Below are positions 25,119-33,638 of a DNA stretch of 64,000 bases, one piece after another. Under the pieces are notes generated by a model that saw nothing but the letters and a program-made list of their open reading frames with translations, searched no databases and had not been told where the DNA came from. The DNA is taken from contig NZ_CP084992.1 of the NCBI RefSeq assembly GCF_044793635.1, positions 2,356,001 to 2,420,000 of the forward strand, given 5' to 3'. The DNA is from Virgibacillus_F necropolis_A. Its GTDB lineage: Bacteria > Bacillota > Bacilli > Bacillales > Amphibacillaceae. Made by a program: the position numbers and the translations under genes. Positions within the stretch are counted from its first letter, which is position 1, and every line of letters starts with the position of its first letter.

Positions 25119-26024
25119 ATGACTCTAACAAATGATCAAGTAATAGAAAAGGCTAAGCAACATGGATTGGAGCTACGTCAGGAATCACTGAAATACAACG
25201 AATCAGGGCTTGACTTTCAAGTAGTATTTGCAATGGATTCAAAAGGGGAAAGATGGGTTTTGCGGTTCCCAAGACGTGAAGACGTGGTTCCAACAGCTAA
25301 AAAAGAGAAAGATATTTTGGAATTAGTAAAAGGAAGACTACCAGTTCAAGTACCGGATTGGATAATATTTTCTGAAGAATTGATTGGCTATAAGCTATTA
25401 AAAGGAATTCCCGCTGGAACAATTGATATGGAAGCAAAGGCATATGTATGGGAAATTGATGAAAAGAATGTTCCTGACAATTTCCATGAAACATTAGGAA
25501 GTGCTATGGCAACGTTGCATAAGGTCAATCATGATGATGCAAGAGAAGCGGGATTATCTGTGCAAACTCCTGAAGAAATAAAGATGTCTATGCAAACAAG
25601 AATGGATAACGTGAAGAAGCAATTTGGTGTGAATGAAGAGCTGTGGAACCGTTGGCAAAAATGGTTGGCTAATGACACGATTTGGCCGGAACAAACTGCA
25701 TTCATTCACGGAGACTTGCACGCAGGTCATATTTTAATTGATGAAGAAGCCCGGGTTACTGGTTTCATCGATTGGACAGAAGCACATGTTGATGATCCGG
25801 CTAATGACTTTGTTTCACATTTAGCAACTTTCGGTGAAGATGCATTGAAAAAATTAATAAGTGCATATGAAAACGCAGGTGGCTATGTATGGCCATCAAT
25901 GTTTGAGCATATTGTAGAGCTATCGGCTGCATATCCAGTAGGAATTGCAGAATTCGCTATGAAGTCCGGGTTGTCAGAATATGAAGCTATGGCTAAGCAA
26001 ACACTTGGGCTAGAAGCGGAATAA
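25119..26024 (+). CDS. mph: Macrolide 2'-phosphotransferase family protein
   Basis: A 301-residue kinase of the aminoglycoside/macrolide phosphotransferase fold. It shows the Mph-type N-terminus (DSKGERWVLRFPRREDV), the catalytic loop FIHGDLHAGHILID and the metal-binding FIDWTEAHVDDPANDF. Similar chromosomal genes occur in the Bacillus cereus group and inactivate erythromycin-type macrolides by phosphorylation using GTP. It starts 3 bases after hflX, so both share the attenuated promoter. Functional assignment as a macrolide enzyme rests on pattern; a phosphotransferase with another substrate is possible. Confidence 0.85.
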   Translation: MTLTNDQVIEKAKQHGLELRQESLKYNESGLDFQVVFAMDSKGERWVLRFPRREDVVPTAKKEKDILELVKGRLPVQVPDWIIFSEELIGYKLLKGIPAGTIDMEAKAYVWEIDEKNVPDNFHETLGSAMATLHKVNHDDAREAGLSVQTPEEIKMSMQTRMDNVKKQFGVNEELWNRWQKWLANDTIWPEQTAFIHGDLHAGHILIDEEARVTGFIDWTEAHVDDPANDFVSHLATFGEDALKKLISAYENAGGYVWPSMFEHIVELSAAYPVGIAEFAMKSGLSEYEAMAKQTLGLEAE

Positions 26025-26090
26025 ACCAATGTATTTTGCCTTTTTCCTTTAGCATGCGATAATAAGGAAAACAGTTGATAGGATGAAAAT

Positions 26091-27284
26091 ATGACAAAAG
26101 TAATTGAATTAAACGTTAAGTCTAACTATATAGCAGAATATAAAAAAGGCTATCCTTTGATTAATAAGGACACCATTATGAACACAAATGCGCTTAAAGA
26201 AGAGGGAAGCATTGTTCATCTTATAGATGAAAATCGCCAATTTATCACAAAGGGCTACTACGGAAAACAGAATAAAGGTTTGGGTTGGGTGTTGACACAC
26301 AACAAAACTGAAGCGATTGATTTTGCGTTTTTTAAGTCGAGATTAGAGGTCGCACTGAACGCTAGACAGTCCTTCTATAAAAATACGGAAACTACTGCGT
26401 TTCGCGTATTTAATGGTGAAGGCGATGGAATTGGCGGTTTTACCATTGATTATTTCGATGGCTATTATTTGATCAATTGGTATAGCGCAGGCATTTATTC
26501 ATTTAAAGATCATGTAATCAGTGCTATTGATGAACTTTGTGATTACAAAGCTATTTATGAAAAGAAACGCTTTGATACGAAAGGCCAATATATTGACGAT
26601 GATGATTTTGTAAAAGGGACACGCGGAGAATTCCCGATTATCGTGAAAGAAAACGGGATGAACTATGCGGTCTATTTGAATGATGGTGCAATGGTGGGTA
26701 TTTTTCTAGACCAGCGAAAGGTTAGAAAAGCAATTCGGGATGAGTATTCCAAAGGGAAAAATGTCTTGAATACTTTTTCGTATACAGGAGCATTTTCAGT
26801 AGCAGCGGCACACGGTGGAGCAATGAAGACGACAAATGTTGACCTTGCAAAGCGTAGTAAAAGTAAAACGATTGAGCAATTTAGTGTAAACAGCATAGAT
26901 TATGAGCAACAGGATATCAAGGTAATGGATGTCTTTGAGTATTTTAAATATGCGAAGCGAAAAGAATTGAAATTCGATGTGGTTGTTTTGGATCCGCCTA
27001 GCTTTGCTCGTTCAAAAAAACATACATTCAGCACAGCTAAGGATTATCCGGCGCTAATTAAGGATACGATTGCCATTACCGAAAAAAATGGTGTCATCGT
27101 TGCATCAACTAATAATGCATCATTTGGCATGCGAAAGTTTAAAGGATTCGTTGATAAAGCTTTTAAGGAAATGAATACAAACTATAAAATTTTGGAAGAG
27201 TTTTCTCTGCCATCTGATTTCAAAACGAATCCGATCTTTCCACAAGGTAACTATTTGAAGGTATTGATTGTAGAGAAGAGGTAA
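26091..27284 (+). CDS. Class I rRNA (large subunit) methyltransferase, RlmI/YwbD-like
   Basis: A 397-residue protein with an N-terminal PUA-type RNA-binding domain (residues 1-75), a central RlmI-like region (FRVFNGEGDGIGGFTIDYFD) and a Rossmann methyltransferase domain: motif I NTFSYTGAFSVAAAHGG and motif IV VVLDPPSFARSKK. RlmI makes m5C1962 in E. coli 23S rRNA; B. subtilis YwbD is the close relative. It begins 66 bases after mph and could read through from it, but it also has its own upstream AT-rich stretch. Confidence 0.88.
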   Translation: MTKVIELNVKSNYIAEYKKGYPLINKDTIMNTNALKEEGSIVHLIDENRQFITKGYYGKQNKGLGWVLTHNKTEAIDFAFFKSRLEVALNARQSFYKNTETTAFRVFNGEGDGIGGFTIDYFDGYYLINWYSAGIYSFKDHVISAIDELCDYKAIYEKKRFDTKGQYIDDDDFVKGTRGEFPIIVKENGMNYAVYLNDGAMVGIFLDQRKVRKAIRDEYSKGKNVLNTFSYTGAFSVAAAHGGAMKTTNVDLAKRSKSKTIEQFSVNSIDYEQQDIKVMDVFEYFKYAKRKELKFDVVVLDPPSFARSKKHTFSTAKDYPALIKDTIAITEKNGVIVASTNNASFGMRKFKGFVDKAFKEMNTNYKILEEFSLPSDFKTNPIFPQGNYLKVLIVEKR

Positions 27285-27311
27285 TTATTCTATTTCAGGT
27301 GGTGCCTCGTA

Positions 27312-27971
27312 ATGATTAAAACAGTTATTTTTGATTTGGATGGTACCTTATTAAACCGTGATGAATCAGTTAAACACTTTATTTTTGGTCAATATGAGCG
27401 GAAGAACGACTATTTAAATCATATTCCTAAAGAAGCGTATACAAACCGGTTTATTGAGTTAGACAATCGAGGTTATGTTTGGAAAGATAAAGTGTATCGG
27501 CAGTTAGTAGAAGAGTTTAATATTAAGTTAACATGGGAAAGCCTTCTAGATGATTACGTGAACGAGTTTAAGTATAGCTGTATAGCCTTTCCTAATCTTA
27601 TTTGTATGCTGGAAGAGTTGAAAGATAACTCAACCCACATAGGCATCATCACAAATGGGAAAGGTCAATTTCAAATGAACAATATAAAGGCATTGGATAT
27701 TGAAAAATATTTTGATACTATTCTTATATCTGAATGGGAAGGTATCAAAAAGCCTGATCCATTAATTTTTCGAAAGGCATTAAACCAACTCAATACTGAG
27801 CCTTATCAAAGCATCTTCGTGGGCGATCATCCCGAAAAAGATATTCAAGCCGCACACAAGATTGGGATGAAAACCATTTGGAAAAAGGATAACTTTTGGC
27901 ATGATGTATGTGCGGATTACAGAATTGATAATTTGAGTGAAATACCGGCTATTATTAAAAGTGGGAAATAA
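27312..27971 (+). CDS. HAD-family hydrolase (phosphatase)
   Basis: A 219-residue HAD protein: motif I VIFDLDGTLLN at the N-terminus, motif II region IGIITNGKG, motif III KKPDPLIFRKAL and motif IV FVGDHPEKDIQAAHKIGMK. A helical cap of about 80 residues follows motif I (subclass I). It should dephosphorylate a small metabolite; the substrate is unknown. It lies 28 bases after the methyltransferase gene and ends at a strong bidirectional terminator. Confidence 0.9.
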   Translation: MIKTVIFDLDGTLLNRDESVKHFIFGQYERKNDYLNHIPKEAYTNRFIELDNRGYVWKDKVYRQLVEEFNIKLTWESLLDDYVNEFKYSCIAFPNLICMLEELKDNSTHIGIITNGKGQFQMNNIKALDIEKYFDTILISEWEGIKKPDPLIFRKALNQLNTEPYQSIFVGDHPEKDIQAAHKIGMKTIWKKDNFWHDVCADYRIDNLSEIPAIIKSGK

Positions 27972-27973
27972 GG

Positions 27974-28010
27974 AAAAGGTGCTAATCAAAATTAATGATT
28001 AGCACCTTTT
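27974..28010. terminator. Bidirectional terminator
   Basis: AAAAGGTGCTAATCA pairs perfectly with TGATTAGCACCTTTT across a 7-base loop. It separates the convergent HAD and rocB genes. Confidence 0.92.
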
Positions 28011-28015
28011 CGCTT

Positions 28016-29698
28016 TCATACATCAATCTGGGATTTATTAAATGCCGTTAGCATTTTTACAGTTGTATCACGAATAAGCCTCGGAAGTATTTCAAATGAA
28101 TATGGCTTATACACACGCTCTGTCCATTTATGTCCATCTTTCCCGTACACTCCCATGTTAATAGAAGGAACATTTAACTTTCTGATTTCCTGAAACGGAA
28201 TTGGATAAAGTGTATCCATTTCTGGTAAGTTGTTTATTAATGCTGCAATCTCTGCATCTGTCTCATGCAAGGAGAGGAAGCTTCCATCTGCTAAATAAGG
28301 AAAAAACTTATTGATGGAAAATACCTCATTTGTCTCTTTGCTTGCATCATCAATCACCTCATGAATCACCTGTAAAAGCATTTTATCCTTTTGATTATTT
28401 TCATTTAAGAAATTATGCGGAAGGTAAGGAGGTGCATAGAAAATGATAACCCTAGGCTTTTTATCTGGGTCTAGTTGCTGTAACTCCTCCGCAATTTTAA
28501 AACAAAGCATTCGTTCATCCAAATAACTGTATTCGTTAACCACTTGTTCCGAAACAGACCTTGGATCTAGCTCCATTGTTTCTAGTTCTGCAATAAAGTT
28601 TTCAAGTGTCGTTACTTCAATACTCCATTTCTTTCCGTTAGCTGCTGGTAAGTTACTGCGTTTCGCAAATTCACCATATTGCCTAGAAGCTTCTTCAGCA
28701 ACTTGGACACAGGCCTCATTTGTTATTTTTTCAAGCTTATCCATTACTTCTTTTGCGGTAGATTCATAAATGAAGTAGTTAAAATACAAATAACAACTTT
28801 TCGCAGTTTGAACATTGTATGAAGTCTTCGTGTCTTTTTGATACAAACAAGACGGTGGCAAAATTAGTTCCCCATCAATGTTTTCGGTTAAATCTAAGTT
28901 ATTATTGATACGTCTATTAAGTTCTGACGATATAAGTGTCGGGTCGATTCCAGATAACGTGTCACCTACGTGGGTTTCCCTACCGTAAATGTAAAAGCTT
29001 GGCAGTAATTTGCCTGCAGAGCCTGTATAAATATATCTGTGTGGATCATTTTCATACATAGGTGTGATAAAGTCTGTATTTATTGCGGCTACATAGTCCA
29101 AATCCTTTTCCGCTTTCATCCTATTAATTTCAGAAATGGCTGAGGTAACGCCTTTGTGTTGACTTTCTTCGTCGGAATTCGTCATAAATAAAATATTGCC
29201 CGGTAATTCATCTAGATGCTCTGAAAAATAGAGTAAATTGGCTAAGTGAACAGCTATACCACTTTGCATATCAACGGATCCTCTGCCAAAGAGAAAATCA
29301 CCCGAATGGGCATCCTTTTGAACGTCTCGATTAAATGGATATTCCTTGAAATACGCTTCTAATGCATCGGAATTTAATGCGTCTTTTTTTAGACTACCAA
29401 AATCATCAATCCCAACTGTATCCATGTGGGCATGATAAATAATCGTTTTGTTTGAATCTGATGGAGATTCTAAAAACGCAAAGATATTTTTTCTGCCAAG
29501 CGGGTCATTTGGAATCGTTTGTTCCCAGACGTTGGCTGGATTCATTTCAAACAATGGAAGCGTTTGCAAAAATTCCTTAACTGTATCAGCTAGATCCAAT
29601 TCACCACTAGTACCGTTTATACTTTCAATTTGAATTAGTTGTCGTGTTATGTAATCAATTTGTTCTACCTGAGTTAAATTTTTTATGTACTGATACAT
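28016..29698 (-). CDS. rocB: RocB-like M20 family peptidase/deacylase
   Basis: A 560-residue metallo-hydrolase of the M20 family matching B. subtilis RocB in length and order: ANVWEQTIPNDPLGRKNIFA, IIYHAHMDTVG (metal His/Asp), FGRGSVDMQSGIAVH (bridging Asp), MTNSDEESQ (catalytic Glu) and the late VPSINMGVYGKDGHKWTERV with the last metal His. RocB is encoded with the arginine-degradation rocABC genes in B. subtilis, though its exact reaction is not settled. Here it stands alone with AAAGGAGGG before ATG. Confidence 0.9.
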   Translation of the reverse strand: MYQYIKNLTQVEQIDYITRQLIQIESINGTSGELDLADTVKEFLQTLPLFEMNPANVWEQTIPNDPLGRKNIFAFLESPSDSNKTIIYHAHMDTVGIDDFGSLKKDALNSDALEAYFKEYPFNRDVQKDAHSGDFLFGRGSVDMQSGIAVHLANLLYFSEHLDELPGNILFMTNSDEESQHKGVTSAISEINRMKAEKDLDYVAAINTDFITPMYENDPHRYIYTGSAGKLLPSFYIYGRETHVGDTLSGIDPTLISSELNRRINNNLDLTENIDGELILPPSCLYQKDTKTSYNVQTAKSCYLYFNYFIYESTAKEVMDKLEKITNEACVQVAEEASRQYGEFAKRSNLPAANGKKWSIEVTTLENFIAELETMELDPRSVSEQVVNEYSYLDERMLCFKIAEELQQLDPDKKPRVIIFYAPPYLPHNFLNENNQKDKMLLQVIHEVIDDASKETNEVFSINKFFPYLADGSFLSLHETDAEIAALINNLPEMDTLYPIPFQEIRKLNVPSINMGVYGKDGHKWTERVYKPYSFEILPRLIRDTTVKMLTAFNKSQIDV

Positions 29699-29876
29699 GT
29701 GAGCCCTCCTTTTATTCCATATAAAACAGTATATCAGATTATAACGTTACGTCGAGGTGAGTTTTCCCAACAGTTTTTGCATCAGCAAAATAGCGTAATA
29801 ATTTTTACTTAAGGAGTAACCATTAATTGCTTTCAAACGTAATATATATTACTATATAAAGTAAGGAGGCGATTAT

Positions 29877-30923
29877 GTGGAAACTCTTAGCTTAAACGTT
29901 TCGTTGTTACGAAGACGTGTGCCTAACTTAACCAGTGCCGCGAAGTCTGTTGGTTTACGACCTGCAACTGTATCAAATTTATGTACTGGGAAAATCCCTG
30001 TCGGTAGATCAGAAGTACGCACCTTGGTTGCCCTTGCATCACTTGCTGAATGTAGTTTGGATGAATTGATTATTAGAGGGGAGACGGTTGAGATGATCGA
30101 AACAAAAATTAAGACACTTGATTTGTTTGCACCACTAGCTCAAGGAGGTACAGTTGGATTGGTATCACGACCTGGTATGGGTCAACTTGTAGTTGTGACA
30201 GAATTGTTTTACCGCTTGCGTAAGGATGGTTTTGTAACAGTTTTATTAAAACCAGAAGGTGATTATCCGGAAATAAGTGACATTCTGGATTATGTGGATA
30301 TTGCAGCAACATCAATTGAAGATGCCTATGAAAAAATGGCTGCAGCTGGAAAAGACAAGGAAATAGCATTTGCGGCTGACCGTAGCCATGTTTTAACGGG
30401 TAAGATTTATGAATTACAAGAGCAATTAGAAGACATTGGCGTTCAGAATGTCACGACGTTTTTAGTTGATTTAAAAGGTGAAGTTGTAGATGAGGATCTT
30501 CCTTATGGACCGCTTGAAACACTATGGCGTTTTGATGCAGATCTCTCTGTTAGATATAAATTTCCTGCAGTGAATCCAGTCTATTCTACATCATCTGTCC
30601 TGGAAGGCGCACATATTGATCAGCACCACTTTACAACTCAGCAACGTGCACAGAAATTGTTGCGCAGGTATCATGAATTACGATCGTTGGTTAATGTTAA
30701 AGGACTGGAAAGTATTCCGAAGTCTGAAATCACAACCTATAAACGTGGCGAGCGATTAGAAGCATATTTGACTCAGCCGTTTTACGTTGCTGAAGAATTC
30801 ACTGGTCAAAAGGGTGAGTCAGTAAGTCTTAAGAATACAATTAATGATGTGCGTAAAATATTGGACGGAAGTTCAGACTCAAAAGACGTTGAAGCGTTAA
30901 CCTATATTGGGAAACTTTCCTGA
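29877..30923 (+). CDS. HTH regulator fused to a degenerate F1-ATPase beta-like core
   Basis: A 348-residue protein. Residues 18-65 form an XRE-like helix-turn-helix (LTSAAKSVGLRPATVSNLC). From residue 71 it follows the ATP synthase beta subunit: IETKIKTLDLFAPLAQGG matches the beta segment before the P-loop, VGLVSRPGMGQ replaces Walker A with Lys and Thr lost (Q103, L104), FPAVNPVYSTSSVLEGAHID, QRAQKLLRRYHELRSLV and LTQPFYVAEEFTGQKGE match the C-terminal half. The HTH stands where the N-terminal barrel would be. It probably binds DNA and may sense, but not hydrolyse, a nucleotide. GTG at 29877 follows AAGGAGG; an ATG two bases earlier opens a six-codon ORF in another frame. It is a single-gene unit. 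Function unknown. Confidence 0.75.
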   Translation: METLSLNVSLLRRRVPNLTSAAKSVGLRPATVSNLCTGKIPVGRSEVRTLVALASLAECSLDELIIRGETVEMIETKIKTLDLFAPLAQGGTVGLVSRPGMGQLVVVTELFYRLRKDGFVTVLLKPEGDYPEISDILDYVDIAATSIEDAYEKMAAAGKDKEIAFAADRSHVLTGKIYELQEQLEDIGVQNVTTFLVDLKGEVVDEDLPYGPLETLWRFDADLSVRYKFPAVNPVYSTSSVLEGAHIDQHHFTTQQRAQKLLRRYHELRSLVNVKGLESIPKSEITTYKRGERLEAYLTQPFYVAEEFTGQKGESVSLKNTINDVRKILDGSSDSKDVEALTYIGKLS

Positions 30924-30933
30924 TAAATAAAGT

Positions 30934-30957
30934 GGGTGGTGCCACAGTGCACCACCC
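30934..30957. terminator. Hairpin between convergent genes
   Basis: GGGTGGTGC pairs with GCACCACCC around CACAGT. T-runs on either side are weak, but the position between two convergent stops suggests a shared terminator. Confidence 0.6.
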
Positions 30958-30965
30958 GAATCCAA

Positions 30966-32537
30966 TTAATAAACCCCAACGTTATTCCAAGCTTCGGAAA
31001 CTGCGTTTGCTGCAGAACCTCCGTATAGATCGATTGCTGACTGTTCCAATGCTGCCCTTGCATAAGAGAAGTCACTGTTTGGGGTAAGATATACTGTTAG
31101 GGCACGGTAGTAAATTTGTTCCGTTTTGGAAATTCCTAGACTATTGATTGTATAGTAAGCGGCTTTATTAGGAATACCACTGTTAATGTGAACTCCACCC
31201 CAATCACCTTCACGCGTTACGGGCAAGTCTCTGTACTCATTCATATGGTCAGGCTGATTATAGACGTTTGGGTTGGACATAGATCGAAGTGCATCCCCAG
31301 AACGGTATGGAGTATACACATCCTCGCCCATTAACCAATCTTCAGAGTCGACAAAGAATCCAAATACATCGGAAAATGATTCATTTAATGCACCTGATTG
31401 AGATTGATAGACAAGCCCAGCAGTGGTGTCAGTTACCGCGTGTGTAAGTTCATGTGCTACAACATCATTTGCGCCAGATAGGTAAGTGAAAGTTGTTCCA
31501 TCTCCATCACCATAGATCATTTGGTTTCCTGTCCATGCAGCGTTATTATAATTGTTTCCATAATGAACAGTGGATACGATGTCTGCACCTTGGTTATCGT
31601 AACTTACTCGGCCAAATGTATTATAATAGTAATCAAAAACTTCTCCAGCATAAAAGTGTGCGTCAACCGCGGCTTTTTGTTGTTCACTAAAGAAAGTATT
31701 TCCTGTATCTGTCACATAATATCCAGGTAGAGATGATCCTCCATAGTTATCAAAAGTCGCGATAACACCATTCATTGGTTTTGTGACGTCATGTAGATAA
31801 TAAGTACCGTTCGTATAGTACGTATTCAAATACTTGGTATCACCTAAAACACCAGTTCCAGTACCTGTTGCTTCTTTTACTAGATTAATAGCTTGTAAGA
31901 CTTCACCTGTTTCGGCATTTACATATACTTGCCAGTTAGCCGGATAGGGCACAGAAAACTGTAATTCCACATGATAAGCAAGTGAATAATTACCATCTTT
32001 ATGAAAGATAATTAAATCACTATTTTCTGTTAAGGTATGGAAGGAGTTTCCCTTTATTGATTTAACTTTTTTATTTGCATCTTCACGGTTTAAATCAATA
32101 TGTTTCCATGCAGCATCGAGTGCATCTTTTTTGTTAAGTTCACGTTGCTGTTTTAGTTTAGTGGGTGCATCTTTATGAAAGTCTCCATTGACTGATGTAA
32201 CCTTACCATTTTCGTTGGTATGTACGACCACTCTGGCATTGGCAACAGGAATATTCTCAACAACTGGTTGGAATGTATAATGAGTCATACCTAAGTCATC
32301 CTGTTCCGCCTTCACAAACTCTAAATCTTTATTCGGATTTATGCCCAGCTCTGTAGCATTTTCCTTGAAAAAACTCTGTACAGCCTGCTTCGAAACTGCC
32401 TTAGATGCATGAAAGTTCTTTTTCACAAATTGTGGACCTTCTACGCCTTGGTCTCCTGTATCTGCGTGTGCAAGTGTACCTCCTGAAATAATACTGGTCC
32501 CAAGTACAAGTGACGCTACTAATGGCTTCCACTTCAT
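30966..32537 (-). CDS. Secreted neutral metalloprotease, thermolysin family (M4)
   Basis: A 523-residue preproenzyme that degrades extracellular protein. It starts with a signal peptide (MKWKPLVASLVLGTSIISGG, cleaved near LAHA), then the FTP and PepSY prodomain segments to about residue 220. The mature enzyme follows: zinc motif VVAHELTHAV near residues 359-368, GALNESFSDVFG with the third zinc ligand Glu, and a C-terminal helical domain ending AVSEAWNNVGVY. An upstream in-frame ATG at 32639 lies within the promoter, so ATG at 32537 with AGGAGGAAT is the start. The closest known relatives are bacillolysin/NprE-type enzymes. Confidence 0.95.
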   Translation of the reverse strand: MKWKPLVASLVLGTSIISGGTLAHADTGDQGVEGPQFVKKNFHASKAVSKQAVQSFFKENATELGINPNKDLEFVKAEQDDLGMTHYTFQPVVENIPVANARVVVHTNENGKVTSVNGDFHKDAPTKLKQQRELNKKDALDAAWKHIDLNREDANKKVKSIKGNSFHTLTENSDLIIFHKDGNYSLAYHVELQFSVPYPANWQVYVNAETGEVLQAINLVKEATGTGTGVLGDTKYLNTYYTNGTYYLHDVTKPMNGVIATFDNYGGSSLPGYYVTDTGNTFFSEQQKAAVDAHFYAGEVFDYYYNTFGRVSYDNQGADIVSTVHYGNNYNNAAWTGNQMIYGDGDGTTFTYLSGANDVVAHELTHAVTDTTAGLVYQSQSGALNESFSDVFGFFVDSEDWLMGEDVYTPYRSGDALRSMSNPNVYNQPDHMNEYRDLPVTREGDWGGVHINSGIPNKAAYYTINSLGISKTEQIYYRALTVYLTPNSDFSYARAALEQSAIDLYGGSAANAVSEAWNNVGVY

Positions 32538-32610
32538 ATAATTCCTCCTATTTTTCAGATAATTCAAATATAGCAAACTGATGCTGTATATAATATAGTC
32601 TGATAGATTG

Positions 32611-32639
32611 ATTATAGATTGGGTAATCTTCTCTAACAA
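32611..32639 (-). promoter_or_regulatory. Sigma-A promoter of the neutral protease gene
   Basis: On the minus strand TTGTTA and TATAAT are separated by exactly 17 bases, about 75 bases upstream of the start codon. The rest of the gap 32538-32851 holds nothing else I can support; the ORF at 32548-32751 is not convincing. Confidence 0.7.
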
Positions 32640-32851
32640 TTGTAAAATTATGTTGAAAAATAGGAGTAAATAGCTTGTTTGTTTTTATTGGGAAAGGTGC
32701 CTGCAACCATTGTACCCAGGATTTTATAGGTACTTCTTCATATTTCGACAATAATAAAAGTTAATCTTGCAAAACTAAGAAGTAACACGATAGTATAATA
32801 GTCTGTAGCTTAATTGAGTAAAGAATAGTCTAGAAAAGAGGGAACGATAAA

Positions 32852-33271
32852 ATGGAAATAACCGATCAGTTCAATCCAGATGATGTTAACTACATCAAGA
32901 GAAAAGTAATCGAATATAATATGGAAGAACTCCCAGACCATATTAAGACGTCAGATGAAGATATTAGTTTTATTTTAAGAGATGATTTTGGTGACATAGT
33001 GGGCGGAATTACTGCCAATATGTTTTGGCATCATATTCATATTGATTTTTTATGGGTAGACAAACGTTTTCGAAAAGAAGGTTATGGGAGTCTTCTATTA
33101 AAAAAGCTGGAAGACTTTGCGAAGGAGAATGCTTGCAGATTAATATATTTAGATTCGTTCAGCTTCCAGGCCCCAGGGTTTTATCAGAAGAATGGATATA
33201 AAATTTTCGGGAAAATAGATGACCATCCAAAAGGATATGACCTGTATTTTTTGCAGAAGCGTTTGACGTAG
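32852..33271 (+). CDS. GNAT N-acetyltransferase
   Basis: A 139-residue GNAT with IVGGITANMFWHHIHIDFLW, the acetyl-CoA loop RFRKEGYGSLLLKKLE, and YLDSFSFQAPGFYQKNGYKI. This pattern fits the small YjaB/YvbK-like GNATs with an unknown substrate. AGAGGGA precedes ATG. It is transcribed away from the protease and toward the repeat/IS region. Confidence 0.83.
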   Translation: MEITDQFNPDDVNYIKRKVIEYNMEELPDHIKTSDEDISFILRDDFGDIVGGITANMFWHHIHIDFLWVDKRFRKEGYGSLLLKKLEDFAKENACRLIYLDSFSFQAPGFYQKNGYKIFGKIDDHPKGYDLYFLQKRLT

Positions 33272-33339
33272 TATTTCTAAACATATCAACAGTCAATTGA
33301 TAACTTTTATTAGGCTTTTTTAGTAAGGCTGTTTTCGTA

Positions 33340-33533
33340 AAGGTTGTTGCTTTTGGGAGAATAGATATAAAATGCGACGTAACTTCTATCTATGTTAGAT
33401 CTGTTTTACTGATAATGGAAACAAGTTACTTAAGCAGCCGCAGCCCGTATACACTTCGCTTTCCGCGGGCGGCTGGTGAGCCTCCTTGTGCTAACGCACT
33501 GCGTAGTCTCACCGATGCCTGTCCTCCCGCAGG
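33340..33533. repeat. GC-rich composite repeat (family A copy 3), left part, split by the IS
   Basis: It begins with the shared flank GTTGCTTTTGGGAGAATAGA and ACGTAACTTC, then GCAGCCCGTATACAC, CTTTCCGCGGGCGGCTGG and CCCGCAGG. The partner half (CTACGTGTATACGGGCTGC) resumes at 35199 after the insertion sequence. The uninterrupted relative is at 54820-55245, inverted. Upstream, 33272-33339 holds nothing clear. Confidence 0.8.
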
Positions 33534-33638
33534 AGTTATCATGAACGAAACTAGCCCCTTGTCGTAATAACGTAGGTTAATTTGGGTATAGAGTAGTACA
33601 AACCAAATCAGAGCTATAATACGAAAGGAGCTAGTAAT

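Noticed and set aside
32548..32751. 67-residue ORF upstream of the protease gene
   Set aside because: It covers the protease promoter and leader and has no family features.
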